This document shows positions 1-11,060 of a stretch of DNA of 64,000 nucleotides, one piece after another. Numbering within the stretch: the first letter of the stretch is position 1; every line of letters begins with the position of its first letter. The stretch comes from Corythucha ciliata (taxonomy: Eukaryota; Arthropoda; Insecta; Hemiptera; Tingidae): assembly GCA_038030265.1 (NCBI GenBank), contig CM075938.1:16407009-16471008 (forward strand), given 5' to 3'. Made by a program: the position numbers and the translations under genes. The notes below the pieces were generated by a model, which ran no database searches, was not told the origin of the DNA, and saw only the letters and a program-made list of their open reading frames with translations.

Positions 1-899
1 TTTCCGCCAGTCTATCTTGTTCTTCTCATAAATGGGCTTTTAACTTTGTCTTTTCTTTCTTTCTTTGTTTAATTTACTCAAATATGAAATGTTTGCAAAT
101 ATTTCAGCCCCGATTCCTGGCATTTTTTGTTAAATCTTCGTTTTAACCAAAAGACAACATTCATCCTCACTTCTGAAAACAGATGGACCTTCATAAACAA
201 ATGTCCGCCTCTTTTGTGCAGTCATCGTTCTTTATATCGAGAAAATGGACTGTTTCCCCTCCCTTCTTGTGTTTACTCGATTTATGCCAAAATAACGTGG
301 GGTGGGGGGTTGGGAACGATGAGCAGAGAGATTTGTTTTAAGTGATGTCGTACGATTCCGAGAGTAAATAAGAAGAAAAAAAATCTAGAAACTGTTGATA
401 TAAGATGGCAAAAATGTACCGGAAAACGCATTTTTGAGGGCTTTTATGAGTCAAAGGCGGTGAATCAGGGCGATGCAGTTTAAAAGATGAAACGGCTCCG
501 GCTTAAAAGCCTGTCAATTTTCGAGTTCTCTTTGTTTAGAATTTGTTTTATAGGAAGATTTTCGGACCGGTGAGTTTATTTTGAATGAATTGCTAGTTGG
601 GGGGGAGAGGGGAGTATATTTTCGAAGAACGTCCTTTGTTTGTAACGGTTGATAAGTGACCGTCTATTTCTAGTGCTAAAATTGACAGTTTCTGGGTCAA
701 ATAGTGTAATAAGTGTCACCGTACAAATGACTCGGCCATTGAACGTGAAAAGGAGCCTCCTTCATCACGGAAACTGGTAAATTTGAGTGATCGGATCTGA
801 TTTGTCCCACCGTGCGTCCCAGGTCCCAGGAACTTGCCAAAGGTCGCCACAATGTTATATCCTCCCCGATAAAAAGCAAGATGTACTTATGTCAACAAA
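1..899. other. Left flank, no gene recognised
   Basis: AT-rich unique-looking sequence. It has short open frames on both strands (127-345 plus, 697-879 minus), but none shows a recognisable domain or credible splice structure. It ends at the insertion site of the BEL/Pao element. No RNA gene or array is visible. Confidence 0.5.
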
Positions 900-904
900 C
901 TTGT
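900..904. repeat. Target-site duplication (left), CTTGT
   Basis: The five bases CTTGT directly precede the 5' LTR and recur at 7700-7704 directly after the 3' LTR. A five-base duplication is normal for BEL/Pao integrases. With one copy removed, the flanks join into continuous sequence, so the element inserted here and the two ends have not been recombined with another copy. Confidence 0.85.
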
Positions 905-1513
905 TGTTGAAAAAAGACCGCGTGATCGCAACGGTGATATCGATTAGTTTTAGAAATTTAGTTTTGTCTTCTTGTCGAATTTAGTTTCTTTTTGTATTTT
1001 AAGAGTTATTTTTAATTTAATAATATTTTTTTTTTTGTGGTTCATAATACAACAACGTAATTTATAAGGAACAATCTTCAAGAAAGTTAAGAAAGATTTT
1101 TTAAGAAAGATTTTCACGTGCTAAGTCGAGCTAGGGAGGTGAGCCGATATAACCAAATAAAAAAAAAAAAAAAAACGTTTACTGCTCCATGCTGTTTACG
1201 ATGTCGATTTTAATTAGAGCAAGAAGTCTGTTTCGCAAAACTATTCGTGCCCACGTCCGGTGGCATTTTGCCGGAGTTCGTACCGAGGTTCTGGCTAAAA
1301 TTGAGATTGAGCGACCGACCGTCGACTGAAGGTGTTGCATCGTGGTTTCTCGAGGAGCTTGAGGATTGTTCCAGTGACGACCTACCGTCCATTCAATTAA
1401 AACGAGAGCGGCAGTGCTGAATTTCAGTTCCTTATTATTGATACAACTAATAAATTGAGTTTCATTATTTAAAGTCTTTTTTTTAATTGTCATAAAAATT
1501 ATTAAATTAAACA
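905..1513 (+). repeat. 5' LTR of the BEL/Pao element (intron-less form)
   Basis: Begins TGTTGAAAAAAGACCG and ends TTAAACA, 609 bp. It carries a TATAA-like motif near 1149 and a poly(A) signal AATAAA at 1449-1454. Compared with the 3' LTR it lacks exactly two segments, between 1201/1202 and between 1357/1358. In the 3' LTR each segment starts GTAAG and ends AG. Other differences are a shorter A-run (17 versus 20), one fewer T in a T-run, and the last base (A versus T). The promoter is probably upstream of about 1180, so the missing segments would lie in the transcribed leader. Confidence 0.93.
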
Positions 1514-1642
1514 TTGGTCCTACCGGGCCAGATTTGGCCTCTTAAAGTTAAATTTGAAGTTACAAAACCGCTCTCGTTCAATTTATCTCAGAGACTTAGT
1601 AAAGATAAAATTCTTATTGTTAGAGTTAAGTTATGGTACATA
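1514..1642 (+). promoter_or_regulatory. Leader with primer-binding-site-like start
   Basis: The LTR is followed after one base by TGGTCCTACCGGGCC, starting at 1515. A TGG start pairs with the CCA end of a tRNA, as expected for the minus-strand primer site. I could not match the rest confidently to a specific tRNA. The leader runs to the ATG at 1643 and is open in the same frame as the polyprotein, so a longer apparent reading frame from 1514 is not evidence for an earlier start. Confidence 0.6.
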
Positions 1643-4600
1643 ATGTCTCAGGATTTAGAAACTAAGCAGTTCAAAAAAGATTTCGTTCGCCTTCAAGTAT
1701 CGAAATCCCGCCTTAAAAAACTCGCGGCCCTCGAAGTATTGAATGAAGCCCAACTTTTAGAGGTTACGGAGGCCATTCAGGAACGAAAGAAAAATGAAGA
1801 TTTATACTTAGATTTAATTGCCCGGAATTTACGTGTAGATAACATTACTGAGGAATTGCTGACCTCAGAATATGATGATTTCCTAGATTTAATGTTCCTG
1901 TTAGAAAAAACGCAGAAGGCCCCAAGTGTGATCGGGTCAGGGGAGGGAACGATCTCAGATAATGATGCTGAAAGCCTAATTTCCGTACCCGTAGATAATG
2001 AATCACTACATAAAGCAACGTCGGAATTGTCGATTAAAAAATTAGCGGAACGCGAGAGCTTCCCAGCCGTGAGGCTGCCGACGATTGAAGTCCCCGTATT
2101 TTCTAAACCGTCCGTGGACAGCTGGACGAACTTTAAGGCCTTATTCGAGTCACTTATACTGAATAACTCATCGATTTCCCCTCTCTTAAAACTACATTAC
2201 TTGCGTGGCTCACTCTCAGGGGAACCCTTACTAAAAATACAGCATTTATCCCTGGCTTCGGAAAACTTGGAAGTCGCATGGAGCACGCTGTGCCACTCAT
2301 ATGATAACACTCGGTGGATTTCCACTAAATACTGGAATAATATTGTGAGGCATCCTCCTGTCGGCAAAACAAGCACGTTGCTTGATCTTGTAACCTCCGT
2401 CACTGCGAATTTGGACGCTCTGCGGGCTCTCAATCACCCCGTGGACTCTTGGAGCTTCATAATAATCGACTTAATTTTGAAAAAACTCGACGATCAGACT
2501 AGGGAACAGTTCGAGAACACGATCGGTTCAGACGAACCCGTTTACACCGATTTGTTAAAATTTCTGGACAAAAAGGCACGTTCGGTTCAGGCCGCTGATA
2601 TTTATAATCGTAAAAACAGTGGGTCCCCTTCGAAACCGCCAGGTCAGCCTGTTGAGAAAAGTCAAAAAAGAGTATTTTTAACTTCAAGTTCAGAACCATT
2701 GTGCGTGGTCTGCAGACAAAAACATTCCACTGAAGCTTGTAAAAAATGTTTGGCTTTGAAGCCTCGGGATCGTTACACTGCCATTAAGAGCGCTCGAGGT
2801 TGTGTCCAATGTCTCGGTAGCAACCACAAACTGTCAAAATGTGACAGCAAACTGAAATGTAACGTCTGCAAAGGGAATCATCATACCTTATTACATTTTG
2901 AGAAAAACCTTGAAGTTATGGACGAAAACGCCAAAATCTCTGATGGCAATGAGGGCGGGGGCTCGGACATTCTACAGCTACCAAACGTGAACACGGCCAC
3001 AGGGTACCCCCCCTCCACTACAGTATTGTTGTCGACAGCACTAATATCGATCATAGATAAAAATGGTAAGTCAGTGCTTGCTAGGGCTGTACTGGACAAC
3101 GGAAGTCAATGCTCGCTAATCACCGCTAAACTCGTCAAAACTTTAGACCTGCCGGGAGAGGAGATCAGTACTCCAATTCGTGGGGTCGGAAATTCCATAC
3201 ACAACATCAAAAGAATTGTGAAGTTAAAATTTGGCCCAGCGGGGAAAAGCAAACCGACGTATAAGATAGACGCCTATTGCGTAGACGAAATCACGGGAAA
3301 CCTTCCTTCCCTTTCACTAAAGGAAACCACCTGGGACCACATTCTTGATTTGGACTTGGCGGACCCGACTTTCGGTAAATCTCAACCCGTAGATGTATTG
3401 TTGGGAGCAGACATCTTGAATCAGCTGATTCGGCCGGGATATAGGAGTGGGTCTCCCGCTACCCCAATCGCCGTGCAAACAACCCTCGGTTGGATTTTAT
3501 TCGGCCCAGCTGGCAGAAAAAACGCCTCCCTCTGTGCATTGTCTACAGTTGAAGCAGATGTTCAGACCATCTTATGTCTCTCGTTGGATCAGATGGTTCA
3601 ATCGTTTTGGGAGCTAGAGAACGTCCCGGATAAGGTAAAATTTGTTTCTCCTGAAGATCAATACTGTGACGAACTTTTTGAGTCTACGCATCAGCGAGAG
3701 GAGAACGGTCGCTATTCGGTACCTTTGTTGTTCAAAAGGGGTGAGCCGGAATTAGGAGAGTCCAAAAGTAGAGCGATACGTCGATTGGGTGCATTGGAAC
3801 GCCGGTTTGACTCTGATTCAGCCTTCAAAAGCCTTTATAACACCGCTATGGAGCAGCTTCAGGCAGACGGAGTCATGCGTCGAGTGCCCTCAGAAGAAGC
3901 AAGTTATTCGGGTTATTACCTCCCGCATCACGCGGTGACAAAGTCCAATCCGTCAGAAGGTTTACGCATAGTTTTTGATGCATCCGCACGCACAGATAAT
4001 GGCCGCAGCCTTAACGACTGCCTCGCCGCTGGGCCCAAGCTACAAAACGACATTCGAGACGTGCTAATGGGGTTCCGAGTTTTTCCGATTGCACTCATAG
4101 GGGACATCAAGAAAATGTTCCTCCAAATTTATATAAATCCGGAGCACTCCAAATTTCAGAGAGTCGTGTGGAGAAGTAAAGAGACCGGCGATGTAGAAGA
4201 CTACGAGTTACGTACGGTAACTTTTGGCGTCAAGTGCTCGCCTTACCTCGCAATAAAGACAGTGCATCATCTCGTCGAAAACGAAGGAACGTCTTTTCCC
4301 CTAGCCTCAGCAGCATTGAAGGACCAGCTCTACGTAGATGATCTGTTAACATCGTGTGATTCCGTCGAAACAGCGCAGGATCTGCGAAAAGAAGTGTCGA
4401 TGCTGCTCAGTAAAGGAGGATTCAAAATGCGCAAGTGGGCGTCGAACCATCAAGGATCGCTAAGTGATATTCCCGAAGAAGACCTCAGGATCATCGAAAA
4501 TTGTCAATTCGACACGGACAATTCATTTTTAAAAGTATTAGGCCTCATGTGGGACCCGGTCTCTGACTCCTTTTCTTACAAGCGTCAAGAAATAGAGAGT

Positions 4601-6923
4601 CCTCTCTCAAAAAGAGGCATTTTGGCCGATTTGGCGCGCATTTATGATCCGCTAGGATGGTTGGGACCGGTTGTATTGGTCGGCAAATTAATATTGAAAG
4701 ACCTATGGAGTCTAGGATTAGATTGGGACGAACCGGTGCCCGAAGAAATCGCTGAAAAATGGCGTGAGTTAAAGCGGGATCTCAACTACTGCACCAACAT
4801 TCGCGTTCCTAGATCGGTTCAACGGCAAAAGGAAACCCCTACATTTCGAATTCATGGTTTTGCTGATGCTTCCCTCAAGGCTTACGGATGCGTTGTTTAC
4901 CTGGTGACTATAAGGCAAGACGCAGCAGAGTCTACGTCTACAATTTTGGTTGCAAAAACGAAACTCCCGCCCACAAAAAGAAAAGTAACATTGCCTCGAT
5001 TGGAGTTGCTGGGAGCGTGCCTTTTAGCCAGTGTTCTTAAATCGATAGTGCCAATTTTAAGTCGCCACTTGTCGATTCTCGACGTAAATTGTTGGACTGA
5101 CTCTTCGGTGGCTTTGCAGTGGATTCGCTCGTCACCAGACCGCTGGAAAATGTTTGTAGCGAATAGAGTCGATTTCATTCAAGAAAATACGAAAAAGGAG
5201 TGGTGGAGACACGTCCCAACTCTGGACAACCCCGCTGATCTCGCCTCAAGAGGGCTCTCGCCTCGACAACTCAGCGAACGCGGCGATTGGTTTAGAGGTC
5301 CGCGTTGGCTCACCGACCCTTCCGAGGACTGGCCTCAAAGTAATGTCAAGCTACCGGAAGATTTAGATCAATCGGATTTGGAAGAGAAACCTCACGTTCC
5401 GAGTATTTTATCGGTGACTATAAATCCTTTGAGCTCTCTCCTGGATCGAACGTCCTCACTCCTCAAGCTACAAAGGATAACAGCGTACTGTTTCCGCGTA
5501 TGTACCCCAAAGTCGAAAAGATACTTCGGACCACTGCGTACACCTGAATTGCAGAGGAGCCTATCGTACTGGATCAAGCATACTCAAAAGACGGAGTTTC
5601 AAGACGTAATGACTCTTCTGAATAGCGGGAAGCAGTTACCAAAAGCATTAGCCAGGCTGTCTCCTTTCATTGACGACGCTGGGATCATTCGAGTGGGTGG
5701 ACGACTAAAAGCATCAGGGCTGAACAGCGACGAGAAACATCCTATCCTACTGCCCAAGAAGGCCGTGCTCTCAAAAATGTTAGTCAATTTTTACCACAAA
5801 GAATTCGGCCATATGACAATTAATTCCTTGTACTCGGTCTTGTCAAGAAAATTTTGGATAATTTCAGCCCGTCAACTAATCCGTTCGGAAATATTCAGAT
5901 GTATCACTTGTTTCAGAAATCGGCCACCGGCCAACAACCCACTTATGGGAGACCTACCAGAGGTTAGGGTCAAACAAATCAGACCTTTCTCCTCAGTTGG
6001 CATTGATTTCGCGGGGCCAATGACAATTAAATCATCAAAATTAAGGAAGGCGCCCCAACAAAAGACTTACGTCTCAGTTTTCGTCTGCATGGCAACACGT
6101 GCTGTTCACCTTGAAGCCGTGTCAGATCTATCGACCGATGCATTCCTCGCAGCCTTGAATCGTTTTGTTTACAGAAGGGGTCTGCCATCCGACATTTATT
6201 CCGACAACGGAAAGAACTTTGTCGGAGCCGACAGGGAGCTTAAAAAATTCGTGTCAGTGACACTTCCTTCGGATGCGGTAGCTTCAACCGCCTCCACTCG
6301 TGGGATCAGATGGCACTTCTCCCCTCCACAGGCTCCTCATTTTGGAGGATTATGGGAGGCAGCCGTTAAATCTATGAAGTCGTTGATGAAAAAAATCACT
6401 GGGAGCCAAATACTCACATTCGAAGAATTAACCACTTTGTTGGTCAGGATCGAAGGATGCATGAACTCTAGACCAATTACGCCGCTAAACAGCGACCCAA
6501 ACGACTTCTCCGTGCTCACTCCGGCACATTTCTTAATTTTTGAACCAATCCTGTCTTTGCCGGAGGAAGACGTTCAGCAGACCAATAATATCGGTAATCT
6601 GAAGCGTTGGAAGCTCTTATTACAAATGCAACAAAGGTTTTGGCACCGTTGGCACCATGAATATCTCCACACGTTACAGAATCGACCTAAATGGATAAAA
6701 AAAAACGGTGCCCCTTTCCGTCGGAGCGATGGTTATAGTGCGGGAAGATGACACACCACCTCTATCATGGAAGATCGGCCGAATTTCTGAGATTTTTACT
6801 GGCACCGACGGGCAAGTAAGAGTAGCTAATGTTAAGATAGCAACAACGGAGAATGGCCGTGTAGTAATTAAAGAGTATAAGAGACCAGCAGTCAAGCTCG
6901 TCCCCCTACCAACTCAGCAATAA
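1643..6923 (+). CDS. BEL/Pao gag-pol polyprotein, frame change near the C-terminus
   Basis: Start chosen at ATG 1643 (begins MSQDLETKQF); the upstream open part is leader. The gag region (about 2080-2620) resembles the DUF1759 family. Zinc-knuckle cysteines begin CVVC at residue 354. The aspartic protease motif LDNGSQ has its Asp at residue 485. The RT has Asp 821 (IGDIKKMF) and YVDD at 897-900. RNase H acidic residues are Asp 1075, Glu 1121, Asp 1153 and Asp 1199, in the Peptidase_A17/Pao-type region. The integrase has an H-H-C-C zinc finger (about 5800-5910) and the triad Asp 1455, Asp 1521, Glu 1572. The main frame stops at 6751. The expected C-terminal DUF5641-like domain continues in the next frame to the stop at 6921-6923. 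The switch lies at the nine-A run 6697-6705. The product would copy element RNA into DNA and integrate it; all catalytic residues are kept. The break may be a real mutation or a homopolymer sequencing error. Confidence 0.93.
6697..6705 (+). other. Nine-A run marking the pol frame change
   Basis: The upstream frame carries integrase up to this run and then ends after about 15 codons at 6751. The frame from about 6706 to 6923 carries the conserved tail domain (GAMVIVREDD, WKIGRISEIF). The family normally has these in one frame, so a single-base length change in this run best explains the break. Confidence 0.7.
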
Positions 6924-6925
6924 TT

Positions 6926-6948
6926 GCTGAAGCTACGGAAGCTTCAGC
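6926..6948 (+). other. Perfect hairpin between pol stop and purine tract
   Basis: GCTGAAGCT (6926-6934) and AGCTTCAGC (6940-6948) form a perfect 9-bp stem with the loop ACGGA. It starts three bases after the TAA stop and abuts the purine tract. In RNA it could shape the 3' end of the genome or plus-strand priming; that role is inference. Confidence 0.7.
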
Positions 6949-6959
6949 GTGGGGCGGGA
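6949..6959 (+). promoter_or_regulatory. Polypurine tract
   Basis: GTGGGGCGGGA lies immediately before the TG of the 3' LTR. This is the expected place and composition for plus-strand DNA priming in LTR retroelements. Confidence 0.75.
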
Positions 6960-7260
6960 TGTTGAAAAAAGACCGCGTGATCGCAACGGTGATATCGATT
7001 AGTTTTAGAAATTTAGTTTTGTCTTCTTGTCGAATTTAGTTTCTTTTTGTATTTTAAGAGTTATTTTTAATTTAATAATATTTTTTTTTTTTGTGGTTCA
7101 TAATACAACAACGTAATTTATAAGGAACAATCTTCAAGAAAGTTAAGAAAGATTTTTTAAGAAAGATTTTCACGTGCTAAGTCGAGCTAGGGAGGTGAGC
7201 CGATATAACCAAATAAAAAAAAAAAAAAAAAAAACGTTTACTGCTCCATGCTGTTTACGA

Positions 7261-7306
7261 GTAAGAGCGGCTTTTTTTATCATAAAGTTCTATAAAGTCT
7301 ATAAAG
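7261..7306 (+). other. Intron-like segment 1 in the 3' LTR
   Basis: 46 bp, donor ACGA|GTAAGA and acceptor TATAAAG|TGTC. The boundaries are unambiguous because neither edge base can be shifted. The 5' LTR has exact joining of the flanks at 1201/1202. The acceptor is AT-rich with a poor pyrimidine tract. Confidence 0.75.
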
Positions 7307-7459
7307 TGTCGATTTTAATTAGAGCAAGAAGTCTGTTTCGCAAAACTATTCGTGCCCACGTCCGGTGGCATTTTGCCGGAGTTCGTACCGAGGTTCTGGC
7401 TAAAATTGAGATTGAGCGACCGACCGTCGACTGAAGGTGTTGCATCGTGGTTTCTCGAG

Positions 7460-7540
7460 GTAAGCCTCCCCTGAAGCTCGCACCTGTTTTGCATATAATT
7501 TGCAGTAAACCACAAATAACGACCATAATCCTATAAATAG
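7460..7540 (+). other. Intron-like segment 2 in the 3' LTR
   Basis: 81 bp, donor CGAG|GTAAGC and acceptor ATAAATAG|GAGC. The 5' LTR reads straight across at 1357/1358. The indel edge could shift by one base either way, and the GT...AG placement is one of the permitted alignments. Confidence 0.75.
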
Positions 7541-7699
7541 GAGCTTGAGGATTGTTCCAGTGACGACCTACCGTCCATTCAATTAAAACGAGAGCGGCAG
7601 TGCTGAATTTCAGTTCCTTATTATTGATACAACTAATAAATTGAGTTTCATTATTTAAAGTCTTTTTTTTAATTGTCATAAAAATTATTAAATTAAACT

Positions 7700-7704
7700 C
7701 TTGT
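7700..7704. repeat. Target-site duplication (right), CTTGT
   Basis: Matches 900-904 exactly and directly follows the 3' LTR. Confidence 0.85.
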
Positions 7705-8170
7705 TATGCAACCAAAAAAAGCGAAACTTCGATCACGCAATCGTATTTTTCGGCACGAAAAAGCGAAATTTTTGCCCTCAAATTGGTCACTCTGTTCAGT
7801 TCAGAAAAGTGTACGTTTTCGTCGTCAATCGTCAATCAATTCGAACCTGCGAATTTAACCCCGAAAAGTGCTAATTATTCTGTAAAAAATACCAATTTCG
7901 TGGCTATCGTGCCATGGAAAACCAGTTTTCGTGAATTTAGCGCTTCGAAAACCAATTTCGTCATTTCGTCTCTTTCCAAAAATTAATTTCGTGTGTTTCA
8001 CTATTTCGATAAGCCAATTTCGCAGCGTTATACATAAATCATTCAGAATCCAGAAAACAAACTTTGTAGGTTCGACTCTTATAAAGCCCCAATTTCTCCA
8101 ATTTAGCCCCTCCAAAACACGAATTTCGTGCCTCGGGCTGCCTTCAAGGTCCAAAATTTTAATTACGTCT
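7705..8170 (-). repeat. Degenerate array, 31-33-bp family (reverse orientation)
   Basis: Repeated AAAACCAATTTCGTG-like units separated by variable text. This is the reverse complement of the GCGAAATTGGTTTTT family seen elsewhere in the window. Units are strongly diverged. Short open frames here are by-products of the repeat. Confidence 0.55.
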
Positions 8171-8510
8171 CCACGGTCAACATGAATTTTGCGTTAATTC
8201 AGTCGCATCAGGGTCATTTTTTCGGCCCAAATGAGCGACATTTTCCACAAGCGTCACAAAATAGACCACAAGTGACACAAGAATAGACCAATGCCCCGCC
8301 TTGAAACGGACAATTTTATCTCGAAAACTGACAATTGCCACTCGAATATTCAATGTACCTAAAAGAAGAACATGGAAGTAAAAAGACAAAAAAAGACAAT
8401 AGAGACTTTTAGCAACACCACCGCTAACGCTAACGCAAACGATAAATCACTCGTTACGAAACATCTGATTGGTTGTAATTTGAAAATAAAGTTTCCGGAG
8501 GATTTAACGG
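8171..8510. other. No gene recognised
   Basis: Transitional sequence between two arrays, with scattered ATTTT-rich motifs. No open frame or RNA signal that I can support. Confidence 0.4.
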
Positions 8511-9930
8511 GAGAGTGCTAAAACTCACTAATGTCGTTTCGAAAACTAACAATTTTACTTTCAAAGCTGACGACGGCACCTCTAGAACCCTCGAAAAAGG
8601 TCTATTTCACCTCTAGAACTGAAAATTTCACGCTATAAACAGTCATTTTTACCGTGCATTTATTAAATGCAGAAAACTGACGATTTTATCTTGAAAACTG
8701 ACTATTTCGCCTTGAAAACTGCCAATTTACCTCGAAAGCGGACGATTCCACATCGAAATATTACAATTTCACCTCGAAAACTAGCTGTTTCACCTCGACA
8801 ACTGAAATTAACGTTCAAGCTTTACGAAAATTGACTCATTTTATCTCTTAAATGACATTTCTACCTACTGGCAATTTTACCCCGAAAACAGACAAGTGCA
8901 ACTTAAAAACGTTTTCTATCTTGAAAACAGACAATTTCATTTCAAAAACTGGCATTTTCACCTCTAAAGCAGACGACAGCATCTCGAAATCTGACAACTC
9001 ACCCTCTAAAACTGTCTATTTCTCCTCAAAAACTGACCAATTTCACGTTAAAAATAGTCAAATTCACCGCTAAAACTGATCATTCTACTTCAAACGTACT
9101 GGCGATTTTAAATTAAAACAGACAATTACACCTTGAAAACAGCCAATTTACCTCGAAAGCTGACGATTCCACCACATCAAAATGTTACATTTTCACCCTC
9201 GAAAACTGGCTATTTCACCTCAACAACTTCGAGAAAACTGACTTATTTTCATTTCTGAAATGACATTTTTACCTATAAAACTGACAATTTTACCTCGAAA
9301 ACAGACAAGTGTAACTCAAAAACGTATTCTATTTCGAAAACTGGCATTTTTACCTCCAAAGCAGACGACAGCACCTCGAAATCTGGCAATTCGCCTTCTA
9401 TAGCTCACCATTTCAACTCAAAAACTGACAATTTCACGTTAAAACAGTCAATTTCACTGCTAAAACTGATAATTTTACTTCAAATGTAGAAACCTGGCGA
9501 TTTTATCATGGAAACTGACAATTTTACTCTGAAAACCAACAATTTACCTCGAAAGCTGACGATCGCACATCGAATTGCTACAATTTCACCACGATAACTG
9601 TCCATTTCACCTCAGAAACTGATGATTCCACTTCGAAAACTGGCAATTTGCCTCGAAAGCTGACGGTCGCAATAGAAATCTTGGCATTTTCACCTCTAAA
9701 ACTCGAAATCTGACAAATGTCGAAAACTGACATTTTTGCGTTGACAATTGACGATTTCATCGCGAGAACTGATGACCTAAAACTGATAGTTGAAAAATTG
9801 ACAAATTCAAGTCCAAATAAATTTCACAGATTGGCGACTGAACAGAAAGTTATTTGGATCAACGGTGAATTTCTCGTGATAGACATCCAATCTAAGGCAG
9901 AAAACCCTAATTATGATGCTAACATTCGGT
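8511..9930 (+). repeat. 20-bp family array with about 400-bp higher-order units
   Basis: Monomers of about 18-22 bp resemble CTCGAAAACTGACAATTTCAC. Neighbouring monomers are diverged, yet long blocks recur in the same order. AATTTACCTCGAAAGC occurs at 8724, 9145 and 9541. The CGATTTTA landmark occurs at 8681, 9103 and 9498. A GCAGACGAC-like landmark occurs at 8566 (GCTGACGAC), 8969 and 9361. The spacing is 392-422 bp, so there are about three higher-order copies. No gene is seen. Confidence 0.8.
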
Positions 9931-11060
9931 TTGGTTAACCCTAGATGGCCAATTCTTTCAGTTCGTGTATAGCCTTTGTACTACGTACAGCGCACAAGCC
10001 GACAAGTGCTCAATAATGCCATCAGAGATTTATTACTTTTCGAATTTTCAGCCTCAGAAGGGCAGCTGGTTTGAGAAGCTCTACGAAAGCGTTGGTTTCT
10101 GTCTATAGTAGTCCGCCATGACTTCGCCGTGAGCAGTGTGAGCTGTCACGTGCTTCGCGTTCTCCAACAATTTGGGGATCCGCGCATTTTTGGCGTCCGG
10201 CGTGGACAACCAAGCCGCTGTACTATTTTAGAGACCGACGACAGTGTAAAAAAACGTCACGGTGAAATTGGGCCCTTTAATCGTCCCTTGAATGTCTTTC
10301 TACAAGAGGGACAGGTCGATGTTACCAATAACGAGCAGAGTTTAGCCTTCCCCTTCACGTCCCCATATCGGCCCCTTGTGGTTTGAACCTTGATTTAATA
10401 TTGGAATGCCCCCCCCCCGCCCATGGTCGAAGACTACCGGAATTTGAGATATATTCGTCTCTCAGATGCGATAGATGACGCGTAAAACGTCATTTACCGC
10501 TGTCCTATCACAAGGTGCGGAACAGGTGGCCAGATGAGTTAGTGTCCATAAAATTCCTGGGGTCTACTCGTCATCACTAAAAGAGGGTGTTGAAGATCTT
10601 TCGCGTTCGTCCACTCGTCCACGCCTGGCCCTATCAACGGCGCGGAACGGAAGACTCCCGCCCTTATCGAGTCACGCTCATTGTTTCCAGTGTTGGTAAA
10701 CATGTGTCACCGCAGTGTTCCGTGAGCACCACGCGGTCGCACGCCTTAAACGCAATCCATCCCTCCCCCCTTCTCCCTGTTTACGTTTCTGTCATTGTTG
10801 ACGAGTAAGTGAGAAAACGTCAATCCATTTCACGACATCATCGAAGGCTTAGTAAGCGTCCAAAGCCCATGACCATCATCATCAGATTCAGATCGCTCCG
10901 CCCCGTACGAACAGCACCGTTTTCGACTACCAATCAGCCGACATAATGTCATCAGAATGACGTTCTTGTTCCAGCGGCGATTATATAACTGTTGTTGCAG
11001 TCTGGAATTCGTCGTTGTGGGCAACCCTTCCATTACGGCCTGTTATTATTACGACCATAA
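9931..11060. other. Less repetitive, higher-GC stretch, coding status unresolved
   Basis: Composition differs from the arrays. A frame on plus is open from about 10075 to 10386 (103 codons, no ATG at its start), and another spans 10587-10808. Neither shows a domain I know. A CCAATCAG at about 10929 and TATATAA at 10982-10988 are promoter-like but isolated. An undetected exon cannot be excluded. Confidence 0.3.

Larger units (their letters stand above)
6960..7699 (+). repeat. 3' LTR of the BEL/Pao element (intron-containing form)
   Basis: 740 bp, starting TGTTGAAAAAAGACCG like the 5' LTR. It contains two extra segments: 7261-7306 (46 bp, GTAAGA...AAAG) and 7460-7540 (81 bp, GTAAGC...ATAG). 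The poly(A) signal AATAAA is at 7635-7640. The last base is T where the 5' LTR has A. The length difference (131 bp) is fully explained by 46+81 bp plus four homopolymer bases. Confidence 0.93.
900..7704 (+). mobile_element. BEL/Pao-type LTR retrotransposon, nearly complete
   Basis: The element has a 5-bp target duplication, LTRs of 609 bp (905-1513) and 740 bp (6960-7699), a tRNA-primer-site-like TGG just after the 5' LTR, one long gag-pol frame (1643-6751, continuing in another frame to 6923) and a purine tract GTGGGGCGGGA just before the 3' LTR. Domain order is gag, zinc knuckles, protease, RT, RNase H, integrase, then a C-terminal domain, which matches BEL/Pao rather than Gypsy or Copia. 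Outside two intron-like gaps and homopolymer lengths, the LTRs appear identical, so the insertion is probably recent. The only coding defect seen is one frame change near the end of pol. Confidence 0.93.

Noticed and set aside
1514..1642. Polyprotein start at 1514, giving a longer frame
   Set aside because: The codon at 1514 is TTG and overlaps the primer-binding-site region; the first credible ATG in frame is 1643.
8511..9930. CRISPR-like array
   Set aside because: Repeats are not conserved and there are no distinct spacers; the genome is eukaryotic.
10129..10386. Protein-coding exon on plus
   Set aside because: Open for 103 codons but without a start, recognisable domain or convincing splice sites; kept only as an unresolved stretch.
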